In this document: one piece after another, positions 51,401 through 60,484 of the stretch | Layout: the number at the start of each line of letters is the position of its first letter | Position numbering within the stretch: the stretch's first letter is position 1 | Assembly (NCBI GenBank): GCA_018806915.1 | Contig: JAGKQI010000069.1 | Coordinates: 1 to 64,000, forward strand | Length of the DNA: 64,000 nucleotides | Reading direction: 5' to 3' | DNA from: Phytophthora colocasiae | Taxonomy: Eukaryota; Oomycota; Peronosporomycetes; Peronosporales; Peronosporaceae | Position numbers and translations under genes: made by a program | Notes under the pieces: model-generated | Databases searched by the model: none | Told to the model about the DNA's origin: nothing | Seen by the model: the letters and a program-made list of their open reading frames with translations, nothing else

Positions 51401-53649
51401 ACGGGCAGCCATGCCAAAAGATCAAGATAGAAGCCACTGGCTTGATAAGCTGCAAAAATTAGACCAGGCTGTGTCACCTCCAACATGACGCTTTGATCCA
51501 GAAACGCAAAATATCGAGCCCGTAACACGAGATCAACAGCGAAAAACATTTCCACTAACAACGTCAAAGTGTACCGAAAGCCGAACTCTGGCTGTTCGGC
51601 AAACATATCCTGATCGTCGGACATGGCAATAAACACAGAAAAGAAAGGTACCTCGAACGCAACGTACACAATAGCCAGCAAACGGGCAGTTTCCCAGTAC
51701 ACTCGGAAATATGAACCGGGTAGAAGCCAGCTTATGCCTCTCCTTCTATCTCCAGAATAGGCATTTTGTGCAACGTTGTGCGCACTTCCGTTTCCGCCTC
51801 CACTTTCGTGTCCGCCGCGTAACCCCAGTAACTTCTTCGTTTTACGTAACTGTGTTGAGTATTTCTCCAACGTCTCGGTCATACGATCACGAACAGCATC
51901 TTCATTCCCTCGATGTAAATGCGTCACAGCCTCATCAAACTTGGCTTTGGCAAGGACATAGAGCTCACAAAAGGTCTTGGCAACAGCGTTTTCCTCATAT
52001 TTTTCCGGGAAAAGCAGGCAGCTATCGGCGAAAAAATCCCCTGTCTGGCATTCTTTTGGGTTAGACCCATCGAAAGCAGAGAGCATCACCTTCCCACGGA
52101 TAACGAAAAACATTTGCGCGTTAAACTTGGGTTCGGTGATCTGATCAGCTGGAGAATACACACGTCGAGCAAGTGCTAGCGCGAGGAGGTTAATGAACTC
52201 AACGCTTTCCCTCATCAGGAAGCAGACTTGCTTTACGCGACTCGCTTTCAGAGTCGCAACCACTTTGGACTGTAAATGTTTGGGCATGATGTGAAGCGCC
52301 TCTTCACTATCCAGACTGTGGTGAGTACTCCACGAGTAGCTGAAATACGCGATAACTTGGCGTCGAACAACGCGGGCTATGTTTTGTGACCGCATATACT
52401 CGCGAGCATTGTCCACATGTGATGCAAAAGCTGCGTACCGAGCATTTCGGATCCGAAAGATGAACAAGTAAGTTGCCAACACTGAGGACCCATAGAGAGC
52501 GCCTAGAAGTATCGCTGCAATTGCGTACATCGTTTCTGCGTCAGACACGGGAGTCACATCGCTGTATCCAAGCAAAACAATGGTCCGTGACGCCCAGTAC
52601 AGCGAGCGAGCGTACTTTCGAGCGACAGAGGCACCAAAAAGACGGTCTCGGACGGCCCAACTTGTCTCCACATCTTCCTCACAAGCTTCCAGGTCCACGC
52701 CGCACTGCGCGTGGGCGAGCAGCATATATCCACAGGCTACATAGTGGCATAAGCCGACGCAAAGGCCGGTGTTGCGTACAAGACTGTTAATCCCGGTAGA
52801 TGAAAGATGCTGGACCCACGATCGGTCTGAATAAATATTCGCGATTTTCTCAAAACAGTGTCGTATCCGATAAACGCGTCCCAGCTTCGTGATACGCGAC
52901 AAATGCAGCGTATTGAATGCTCCTGTGGCGAAAACGAACGCATCCATCGGCACTAGAGCGATTAGTTCCAGCGCAAATTCCAAGTTGCGCACGAGAAGAT
53001 ACCTCCGTTGGGAAGTCATGTCATCTGCACCAGGTACTGTCGACAACGGTTTAATGGAAGCAAGAGTCCATTTAGCTTTTCCTGTTCGCAATCCGTTCGA
53101 AGAATGCGTGTGGATCAGCAACTTGGGCATCTTAAGTCTGTTGGCGTCTCGTGTCAATTTCTTTCCCAATTCAAAACTTACAGCAGCCGAAAGTTGCGAG
53201 AATGAATCCTTCCAGACATGGTAGAAGCTGACAAACTCGACAAATCCAATGACGTCTACCGTTAAATCCAACGGAGTAAAAATATTGAGCTCCTCTGTCC
53301 ACCGGTGAACTTGTTCCTGCTCGGAATGTTGAAATGGATTGTAGTAAAACGCGATCCGGAAGGGAATTGTGAGGAAAAGGTATAGTGCTGCATAGAGACT
53401 GATGGTCACGCTGATGGTTTGTCTTGTCGTCCACGGAAGCTTCTTGTATGCATTCTTTACAGGTTTGGATGCCCGGCGATATAGCCGTCTCCATAGTCGA
53501 AGTAAATTCTTACTGGAAGGCCTGGAACGAATATTGGCTGAGCTCTTGAAATTCACTACGCTTCTTCTCGGGATAGGGTCTTCCGTAGCCACCTCCAGCT
53601 CATGGAGAGCCCCGTCATCTGCAGCTGCATAAACCTTGCGATGGGGCAT
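45412..53649 (-). CDS. Four-repeat (tetra) cyclic-nucleotide-gated channel, 2,745 aa
   Basis: One uninterrupted 8.2-kb ORF; the ATG is at 53649-53647 (a GTG at 53652 just precedes it). It contains four S1-S6 plus CNBD units, at about residues 75-600, 640-1130, 1190-1630 and 2085-2580. Pore signatures differ: repeat I LLGYSDVTP (about 362), II TAVGYGDIA (about 899), III LLVGSNESVP (about 1404), IV STLFYGDILS (about 2353). CNBD cassettes also differ: III (FGEIAFFLVNQRRLATV) and IV (FGEMALLYGITRLETCV) keep an Arg; I and II do not. S4 is best charged in repeat II (LLRFLRLLRVREM). A 450-aa basic, Ser-rich linker separates III and IV. The layout equals the pseudotetrameric tetraKCNG (CNGK) channels of sperm. 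Selectivity and ligand are not deducible. Confidence 0.95.
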   Translation of the reverse strand: MPHRKVYAAADDGALHELEVATEDPIPRRSVVNFKSSANIRSRPSSKNLLRLWRRLYRRASKPVKNAYKKLPWTTRQTISVTISLYAALYLFLTIPFRIAFYYNPFQHSEQEQVHRWTEELNIFTPLDLTVDVIGFVEFVSFYHVWKDSFSQLSAAVSFELGKKLTRDANRLKMPKLLIHTHSSNGLRTGKAKWTLASIKPLSTVPGADDMTSQRRYLLVRNLEFALELIALVPMDAFVFATGAFNTLHLSRITKLGRVYRIRHCFEKIANIYSDRSWVQHLSSTGINSLVRNTGLCVGLCHYVACGYMLLAHAQCGVDLEACEEDVETSWAVRDRLFGASVARKYARSLYWASRTIVLLGYSDVTPVSDAETMYAIAAILLGALYGSSVLATYLFIFRIRNARYAAFASHVDNAREYMRSQNIARVVRRQVIAYFSYSWSTHHSLDSEEALHIMPKHLQSKVVATLKASRVKQVCFLMRESVEFINLLALALARRVYSPADQITEPKFNAQMFFVIRGKVMLSAFDGSNPKECQTGDFFADSCLLFPEKYEENAVAKTFCELYVLAKAKFDEAVTHLHRGNEDAVRDRMTETLEKYSTQLRKTKKLLGLRGGHESGGGNGSAHNVAQNAYSGDRRRGISWLLPGSYFRVYWETARLLAIVYVAFEVPFFSVFIAMSDDQDMFAEQPEFGFRYTLTLLVEMFFAVDLVLRARYFAFLDQSVMLEVTQPGLIFAAYQASGFYLDLLAWLPVGIVFDSVSINARFSLLRFLRLLRVREMPTLLRTISEYHGISSKTQLVASLLLGVTLMLHVVGCVWFEMAWIAHDASFNSDSSAVLSELSREDCLKHATLFQNCSWVKYDCYSHIGAVFPLQDLSSTYKASFAYLRSVYWAIVTLTAVGYGDIAAYSTAESYFAALWIFVGGIINFGVVGAMSSTISNAMATQHHHIEKLNTLNSILERMDISEKLSSEIRRFYHHQFVEHKHAYESQLLSNLPDQLCYQISSLLHSEAVKAIPLFDSASTEFLHEITGKFRHRSYQHGETICLEGDICREFFVFLHGSKINVFFHIRKVPIRALHEGECYGVSEFLLRKACSATLIAASIVQASVMTREQFDVIQRKFAGDISDIKEEAQEMWIDQQIIMRRVVHNLERLKLQPHMIQTPTLFTQRDNAVATLGKTDKRKRDVDAVRDRFTSIWNAIITCWNIYNSFFIIFRICFHAHLHFSKEVSTAVWLADLGCDFCFAFDIYLRLFYFGCTEAGFENLVTREENDKQYLRSSTFKWDLLASLPLYIPISSGSVAAGLCRIPRLVRCVDLFVYLDDVIVQIQQYFASYNVSAYLSPLKLMIILVLLAHCVGCIFFLISENECEHVELCWLDHDHLVHEYHHSVPILYGKSFYWAITTLLLVGSNESVPRDTAGTLWTSLTCLFCTFIIGHIVGEISELILELGKEVKQYKSRIANFDSFAKENALPENLRERVGFFFHLQFEHTDGLDLHSTVHDLSANLRLKLMLEIYGHSIALLPIRSFLTASQINNLALRMQSELFIPGDKIVVEGTFGNRLCIMRKGFAAAFWHNSVTSVAVLMEGALFGEIAFFLVNQRRLATVQATTSCEVLYVTKQDWQELWTTDGDLSDIQVQKHALHAILEWVGGRLSRYQRTNVRVARKAKRLLRSRQAKAANANGRLPDLCNIRPLKMEGNRLSLPSEIELLEKKAKYLLAKTDAIAAEFHDALAALNSRRRASSAASNRSTRPSVSRKRSTGKTNEMYRSTIGDVVAPITKRSSKSDIHMLQFMMDLNPVNKQVRDNFTDAHLHRLETESWARFKILAAVQHNVKKLVENLFPSEETFTHHGPDSGGQNSVTIKIHPSRGIGKRQSSYSFNCNGNANRKTSLAESSAGRRAIALQNAAKVTMIIGSAEQEVPSHRRRFSSVATPEALAKHALQTSTATSNKPLKRSSSLPLFEEKYFQSLSLEGKTVLKFVDGQTWRGNIDFAVIQRCQRPKYATQLRLYHQYREWKIAKQSPVVQSKVSTVPVKRLSDVRPFSSSLRGKLQLLDPARRTSNGGQRGSVAKFQLASERTETVDPQSKAFIRRIKELGKAWDILMLCLAVYHVWITPFKLCFATDLAELPHSVLRTWSGFEVFMDVILVLDVSYRVRYASLPVHSIGVSLASSQQGGFRRIFVSNPDLRSDILAMLPLELFLFASAVRAPLAYAPSAAEAAHTAWWTSRWLLRMNRVLLVRRIEPLSEEFFHYLVYDRKLPVDDATLDFLRGITTYLTMAHILACIWYITSEHAFHQYGTSWLSTSGMLVHIADGATVAHETGRMLSEQATAFCLDYISLSRKYIRSLLFSIECISTLFYGDILSMNPLELVAEIIITLWSINIFGALVGAQGELLNAEARREAAFEQNLGEIQHYLVQNGVPKKLKRQIKSYYARVWRRRKGGEEFAAVTNVSRHLYEDVVLATLRGFATRIAAFRALDEHFLRGLLVCLQYVVCSEGEEVTMKGDVDRSMYFIATGRVLVKLDTGESVCERGEFFGEMALLYGITRLETCVALTLTELYRLDHEPYERLLQDFPEYRQRNKLEWTSSNAPAPDRIMLEAVVRDFRSGHKFQSKMEIPSVFNSDDVVANAERINADVPYSHIYKFMMELLAHLHRVDPLEARDLVLQGRASARKQLKALLGLATSRDELSRMDPPSPQGVALVSPFRTRDSEEPANRVKTLNSEPGQAKMSSMHHPPLLMHSISYGNLTDG

Positions 53650-53999
53650 CACACTTACTCAAGCGACCATGAAATAGTGGAAGAATTTCGGCACTAGCGG
53701 GGGGTTTCGAGGTTCTGATGACTATTTCTGGGTATTAACAGAGGAAAGTTGACGTAGCATGTAGCTTTAACGGCACGAATAGCGATATAGCGAAGAGATC
53801 TCCCTCATTTTAGTCGTTAGCCACGAGGTCTGCATTAATAGCTCCATCTCGGCGCCCATTGTACACGTTACGATGCTTTGTTGAGTGCGGTGCGGAATGT
53901 AGTTCACTATCATCTTTCACAGGGTTATGTCATTGAATCGAGGCGTCACTCAAACGAAGTTTACCCCCTTCCCGTTCTTGTGCCGCATTATTGTCGAAT
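53650..53999. promoter_or_regulatory. Shared divergent promoter region
   Basis: 350 bp separates the start codons of the four-repeat channel (-) and the Rap-GAP gene (+). On the plus strand TTCACTATCATCTTTCAC (53903-53920) resembles the oomycete initiator-plus-flanking element (a TCAYTYY core followed by a WTTTN block) about 80 bp before the ATG at 54000. No equally good match was found for the channel gene. Confidence 0.35.
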
Positions 54000-56900
54000 A
54001 TGGACTCGTCCAAGCGCGTGGCCGACGCCAAGGCGCCGCGCAAGGAGGCGCCGTCGGCCGAGCTCAAGCGTTTGGCCAAGTTCTTCGCCCCCGATCGTCC
54101 GCCCCGTAAGCGTCTGCGTACGTTGCTGGACTTTCTCAAGTCCACAGGATCGGAAGCTTCGTCCGGAGGGAACATCGCTGTAGCTATGCAATCGCTGCTG
54201 GGGGCATCTAAGGACGCCTCTAGCACAGCCAACGCTGGACCGGAACATGCAGCTGCTGTGGCTGAATTTTGGGCTGATGCGGCCAACTCGACGCTCGTTT
54301 TTGGCGTCGTAAATGACTGTGTGACCGAGCTGGAGACACTTTACGCCCCCCATGAGAATGCCTTCCGTAAACAGAGACGGAAACCCTTAGAAGCCGAGGA
54401 CTGGAGTGAGATTTTTGAAGGACTGGAAGTTCTACTTCGTAGTAACTCGGCCAGACTGAGGGAAGGCTGGAACAATAATGGTTTGACCATGCTATTCGCT
54501 AAACTGCTGAAGAGAGACAACCACTCTATGATCAAGAAGTATGCCTTCAGGTGTTTGGCCCTGTATACGGACGCCACCAGGAACATTCAGCAACTGGCGG
54601 CCATGCCAGCCACAAGTACGTCGAGCTTCCAGGCTTCAAGGGCCGGCAGTATTCGCCTAATGAGTGACGGGGTGGAGATCGATATTGACGAAGAAGGAGA
54701 TGACGGAAGAGGCACAGCCATGCTGTCGCACGCGATGCCCAACAGAAAGAACATGCACTTGGAGCTTTTGAGAGAAAGTGTGGACTTTTCGCCCTATGGA
54801 GGAGGAAGTATCATGCTGCCGGACAAGTTTTTAAATGAAGGAGTACATGTGGAAGGATGGATGAGACCTATGCCAACTCAAGCGGAGGAGCCTGTGGATA
54901 TGCTCAAGTTCCTCATGGATTTAAGTCTCGAGAGAGAAGACGCACACGGGAAGTTAACTCCGCTCGGGGCCACCAAGACAAGCGGCAACAGCGACAGATT
55001 TATCTTTTGGTGCGAGCTCATCATGAAGTTCTACATGCCGCTGCTGTACCCGAAGGTCTGTCTTAAAGTGAAGCTGAAGGAGGAGGGAGACACGCTCGGG
55101 TTCTTCCATCATTGCCCTGGCAGCTTCCAGCGTGTTGTGGCACGTTGGGTCTACAAGTTGAGATCGAAGGAAGACTTTATGGAAGTACTGTGGTCTCGAC
55201 GCGAATTCTCTGAGGTAGTCATGGAAACCATCCGCCAACGGTTTGCCTACCGCGATACGGAGCTGGTGGTGGATGCCATCAAGTTCTACTCTGGCGTCTG
55301 CACAGGAGCGCAGTATGTTCCTACCGGCATGAAGACACAGATGAACGAATGCTCTCGTGCTATGATTTCACACGTTTCGCAGCTCTTCCACCCATCAGTG
55401 CAGCTGAACGACTCAAAGATTCTGTTGCACTGCATTGAGCTGTTGGAGCTCGTCTCGCAGCGGCGACTCGATGACTACACATCCACATACTTGCGCAAGT
55501 TTGTCCTGTCTACTATCGATAACTGCATCATGTTGCGCGACCCAGGAAACCGTCCCGTACTAACTGCGATGCTATCTATTGTTTTGCACGTTTGGATGCA
55601 CTCTGCCATGGTCACGAAATCCACAGGGGCCCAGATTTGGATGGAGCTTACCATTGCCATGCGACGCTGGCTGGTCAACCCTGCAGACGCCAAGGTTGTG
55701 GGGGTGGAAATAATTAATTGCTGGAAGCGTGAACTGCGCTTCACAAGTTGCTTGCTCATGTACGTCATGGATAAAGGATATTCCTACTTGAAAGTCACTC
55801 CAGAAGGAGCGATGTTGTTGCCCCAAGACGGGAAGGATGAAAAGGTGCCTGGAAGTGGGAAAACGTTACGGGAGCTTAAGCAGGGATATCTTCAGTCATC
55901 AGCCAACTTTCTGATGATGACTGTGGTGGACGTGTCTGACGCGACAGTACTGCTGGATCGTGTGTTGCACCTTATTCCCCCTCCAACAGTATCTTCGCTT
56001 ACGCCATCGATGCACTTAAGTTTGACAGAAGGGATGCTGCAACTTGTGGAGCTATGGATTGATTCAGCTATTGGAGCTCAGCGTAGTCAGCCGTCGGAGT
56101 TGCAGCAAATCAGCCCATCAACAGTTCTCGCGTTGTTTGGCGAATGGTTCCTGCCTGCTTGCGAGCTCGAGGCAACGGATTTCCAGAATTCGCGATGCAT
56201 CGGTATCGTGGCTCTTTGCAAGCTCTGCTCGGTGCGCTGTATTAATGCACTAACGCGCAGCCATCTTACCATCGTCGCCCGTGTACTATTCAAGGGAATT
56301 ACATCTCCCTCTGGTGTGGTTGTTTCTACAGTGCTGCAAAAGTCTTCAGTGCTGTTTTCGATGAATTTGGAGGGCCTCAACATTCTCGTGCCTGCCTACT
56401 TGTATGCTGTGGATGAAATTATAATCGGGAATATCTGGAGTCGGGCTGAAAAGTCTAAAGTGAAGTCATCTGACTGGAATAACGAGCTGAATGCAGCCTT
56501 GGATGTTGTATTTGCCATTTTAGAGCTGCCGAAGAGGTTCCCAGATCAGGATTTTGTTCGATGGAAGCAGAAAATCATGGGTGTGTGTGGCATCGACGAG
56601 CTCTCATTGATGCAGGGTATCATTGACGAGATTCCAGAGACACTGGACGATTTCCACGTAATTGTTGGACGCATTCTAGTGCGTATTGCTCAGCTGCCGT
56701 TTACTGATGTCGTAGACATCAAGAAGCGCGCGCTATGGGGAATTTACTGTCTTGTCGTTATGAATCTAAATTCGGATAATACCGGAGAGCACGTGATGGA
56801 CCCCATTCACCTGTCCGAGTGGATCGTACACCTCGTGGATGTGTGCCAGAATGTGGATTTCTCGATTTCGATGGCAGCACTCACTATTCTGCAGGATATG

Positions 56901-59900
56901 TCCGACTATCACGAAGAGATCAACGCGTTCGAACCCTCCCTTGTAGCGCGGATTGTTATGACACTAGCCGTTTTCGCGCAACAGCAGGTCGAAGAAGCCT
57001 CAATTGAGGTTCAGGCTGCCATGGAGCGTATGGGTTCTGCGGACTCAACAAGTGAAGGTAACGGTTCAGCTACAAAATCTGCTTCTTTAACTGGATCAAG
57101 CATTACGGGTAGCACTGGAGCTGGAGCACGCCGAGGAAGTGACAACCCCAGAGCAAGCCGATTGGAAAATTCCGTTTCCAGTAACCCTGCAGAGGGGACA
57201 GATCCATTCAGTAAGCTAAAAAGCAAGCTCAAGCCTGGAGCCCAAAATGCCCCCACTTCGGCTCCCTCACCATCGACGAGCAGCCCTGCCGATGCACAAT
57301 CAACTGCCATAGCTCAGCGGGATCAAGAAATCCCGGCTCTCCGTCTTATTGTCCAGAAAACAAGTGCGATATTCGAGTGCCTACGCTTTTGGATCATGTA
57401 CCGCACTGATGTACTTCAAGATGCAGACGTGAAGAAATTAATTTTCAGCGCTATCGAAGCAGCGCTTGTCGGTACGTTGCCAGACGGGGAGTGGCAACGT
57501 GAGGTGGAGCGTGCGCGTACTCTCGAACGGCGCATGTCGATGCCGTTGTTGTTTTTAGGTTTGCAGATGCGTGCGTCGCTGGACAATGAGCCAGGCCATG
57601 TGTGGTTGAAGTGTTTCGAAGAGACTGCCGTGGCTGCTGAGGGATTGTTGATGCACTTGCTTCATCATATCAATGGATTTCCGTCGCCTGCAGGTGTGGA
57701 CCAGATGGTATCAGATTGTTCCGAGCTGAATGAGCTGGACGCTGTACGTGACAGCACAGATAACGCGTCGCCGCCCGCTGCTTTAAGTTTTGTCTTCATG
57801 GATTCGATTGTATTCAGTGTCGTCGGCAGCCTTGATTCGCCATGTGCGCGATTCATTGTGCGAGATATGACTGGTCTTTTCACATGGGAGATTACACCTG
57901 CAGTTTTGGCTCGAGGGGGACACTCCGTGACAAGCTGGGTTGGGGCTGGACCCGGGTCAAGCAGTGCTAATGGAGATCATGCTCCTATGGAAAGAGAATT
58001 GACTCTGCAGACGGATGTCTTGGGCGCAGATTCTCTGGTACTGCATCGACCAACTGGAGCAGTTCAGGTGGAGTTTAAGCAGACAGATGAAGTTGGCGGA
58101 ATATGTAAAACGTGTGGTGGAGATAAACCTCGGACGAAACCTGCTTCCTCGGACGCGAAGAATGGACGCAGCACTGGCATCAAGTTGGAGGCTCGTCAGG
58201 TTTCGTGGGAGCACGAACAAGATATTCTTTCGAACAATATGTGTCCCATCAAGAGCAGCTATGTTTTCCACGAAGATGGGAGTGCTGGTTCATCCAGCAA
58301 AGAAAACAGTGATTCAAAGAAAAAGGATAAATCTCGGTCGTCAGATATTGAAAAGATGCCTGGAAGTGGCAATAAAGACGAGCGGCAGGAACGCCTCGAG
58401 CGGATCGCGAAGCAGCACGAAGAGCGCAACAATACTGGGGCACAGCCCAACCCAGAACCGCAGAAGGTGATTTGCCACTGCCCACCACAAACTGAGTCGA
58501 AGTTTAAGCGTCGTACAACAACGACAATTTGTGGACTCTTTGATATGTCGATCAATGAGCCTAATGTTGGAAGCTTGGATGACGAACGGTGCTTACTGGA
58601 TCTGGTGTTGGACAGCATTCCGATGGTTTTCCGTGATTGTGGCGGTGATACAACTGACAAGACGCTACTTGGTGGCCGCTACGCGATGATGCGCTATAAC
58701 TTGATGGATTTAACGCCTTCGACGAACCCACTGTTGATTGATTCAGCCGAACCGTCTGGATTTTCGTTTTTGCAACGACTTATCCACGACGAGGAGTGCT
58801 ACGCACAACTGAAGAACTTCTTGACGAAGGATGAAAATGCAGAAGGCAAGGAGTTGGTCGAATTTTGTGACGCAGTGAAGAAGTACGAGCGCTCATCAGT
58901 TCCAACGGACCGCCTTGGCCAGGCCAGCGTTATATACTGGGAGTTTTTGACGATCGAAGGTGGTAAGAAACTTGTCTTTCCGACTGCTGTGGTATCTGAT
59001 GTTCAGACACAAATTCACAAGGCTCAAGCAGCTCTAAGAGTGGCTGCAACGACACCCCGCGAAGACCCTTCGGAGCCTACGTTCTGCCTCCCGGGCTCGT
59101 TATTCCAGCACGCTATGACCTTTGTCGAATATGAGGGCTTCGAGAAATCTGGTCTGCTGGATAAGTATGTTGCAGCTTTAGACCAGCCACCTGCATCTTC
59201 GACAACAGGGGGCTCCACAAGCAGCAAAAGTAGCACACCGTCGATTCCTCCTCAACTCGCTCTTTTCGACTCGTTCTCGATCATGGAAGTGAACGCTCGT
59301 GTATCGCACTTGGCATTGCGGAAGCGCAACCTGGACGAACAATTAGTGCGGATGACAAAGCCTGGCGGTGCAGGAGCGGAGCGATTAATTGAAGTATCCA
59401 ACGGTGGCTTGAAGGACAGTCGCGTGAGTGCACTAGACATTTGCAGACTGTTTTTGTCCCAAGCTGGGTTACTGCCATCTCCTGATGGCGACTCCAACAA
59501 GAAATCGGCATTAAAGTTGCTTGAACATGGTCCCAAGCTGGAGCGGTCACTGAAACACTTGGACAAAAGTCCAACGCGAGAAACCATGAAAATTGGAGTC
59601 ATTTACGTTGGCAAAAAGCAGCACACACAACAAGAAATACTGCATAACGAGAAGGGCAGCCGCGCATACGAACTGTTCTTATCGCAGCTTGGCTGGAAGG
59701 TGGACTTGCAGACCCATCGTGGGTTCGTTGGAGGCTTGGATACGAACCCGAAAAGTCTATCGAATGGCAACACGACACTTTATTACGCAAGCTCTCACAG
59801 CGAATTGATGTACCACGTGGTCACGATGATGCCCACGAAACCGTCCGATCCGCAGCAGATCGACAAGAAGCGACATGTGGGCAATGACTACGTCCACATC

Positions 59901-60375
59901 GTATGGAGCGACAATGCAGCTCAAGTATACGACCCTTCTACCATTACAAGTCACTTCAACGACGTGCAGATTGTGATCTATCCGCTTCGGAAGGCACAGC
60001 GTGGCCTTTTCCTGATTAAGATTCACACAAAGGACAAGGTGCCACCTTTCGGGCCGCTGCAGTCAGGTATGGTGGTTCACCAAGTCGACCTCGCAAGACT
60101 TGTGCGCCAGACAGCTATGAACGCGAACCGGGTTTGTCGCTCACAGGTACCCTCTTTTGTGACTATTGTCCTTGGTCCAGTGCTAACTTTTCTTTTACGT
60201 GTTTGAATAGACGATGCTGTATGTGCGGCCATACCCAACAAGAAAAAAACTCGTGGACGAAATTGTCGAGCGATATGCCGTCGAGTACAAGGAAAGCCAG
60301 CTGCTCACAATGCTCTTCGGCAATTCAACGTCAGCCACTACTGCAGTACCAGCATCATCGACTGTCACTGAATAG
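54000..60375 (+). CDS. RalGAP/tuberin-family Rap-GAP domain protein, 2,103 aa, two exons
   Basis: Start ATG 54000. Exon 1 ends at 60146; a 64-bp intron (GT 60147 to AG 60210, with a TGCTAAC branch-like site at 60181) precedes exon 2 (60211-60375), phase 0. Splicing adds 54 residues (TMLYVRPYPTRKKLVDEIVE...) that complete the Rap-GAP fold. The N-terminal two thirds are helical-repeat-like with Ser/Gly/Ala-rich linkers (about 1010-1110). The Rap-GAP domain spans about 1860-2080: GVIYVGKKQHTQQEILHNEK, QLGWKVDLQTHRGFVGGLD, and HVGNDYVHIVWSDN with the putative catalytic asparagine thumb. By analogy it would activate GTP hydrolysis on a Ral/Rheb/Rap-like GTPase. The target is unknown, and whether it is RalGAP-alpha or TSC2-like is not settled. 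Confidence 0.92.
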
Positions 60376-60484
60376 TCTGTCGACAGACAGCACCTCAGCG
60401 TGTAGAGGAGCGTTGAGACGTTGGAACTTTGTGTTAATTTGTGTTCACTAATTCATGTCTTTATCTGAAGGATTGGTGATATTT

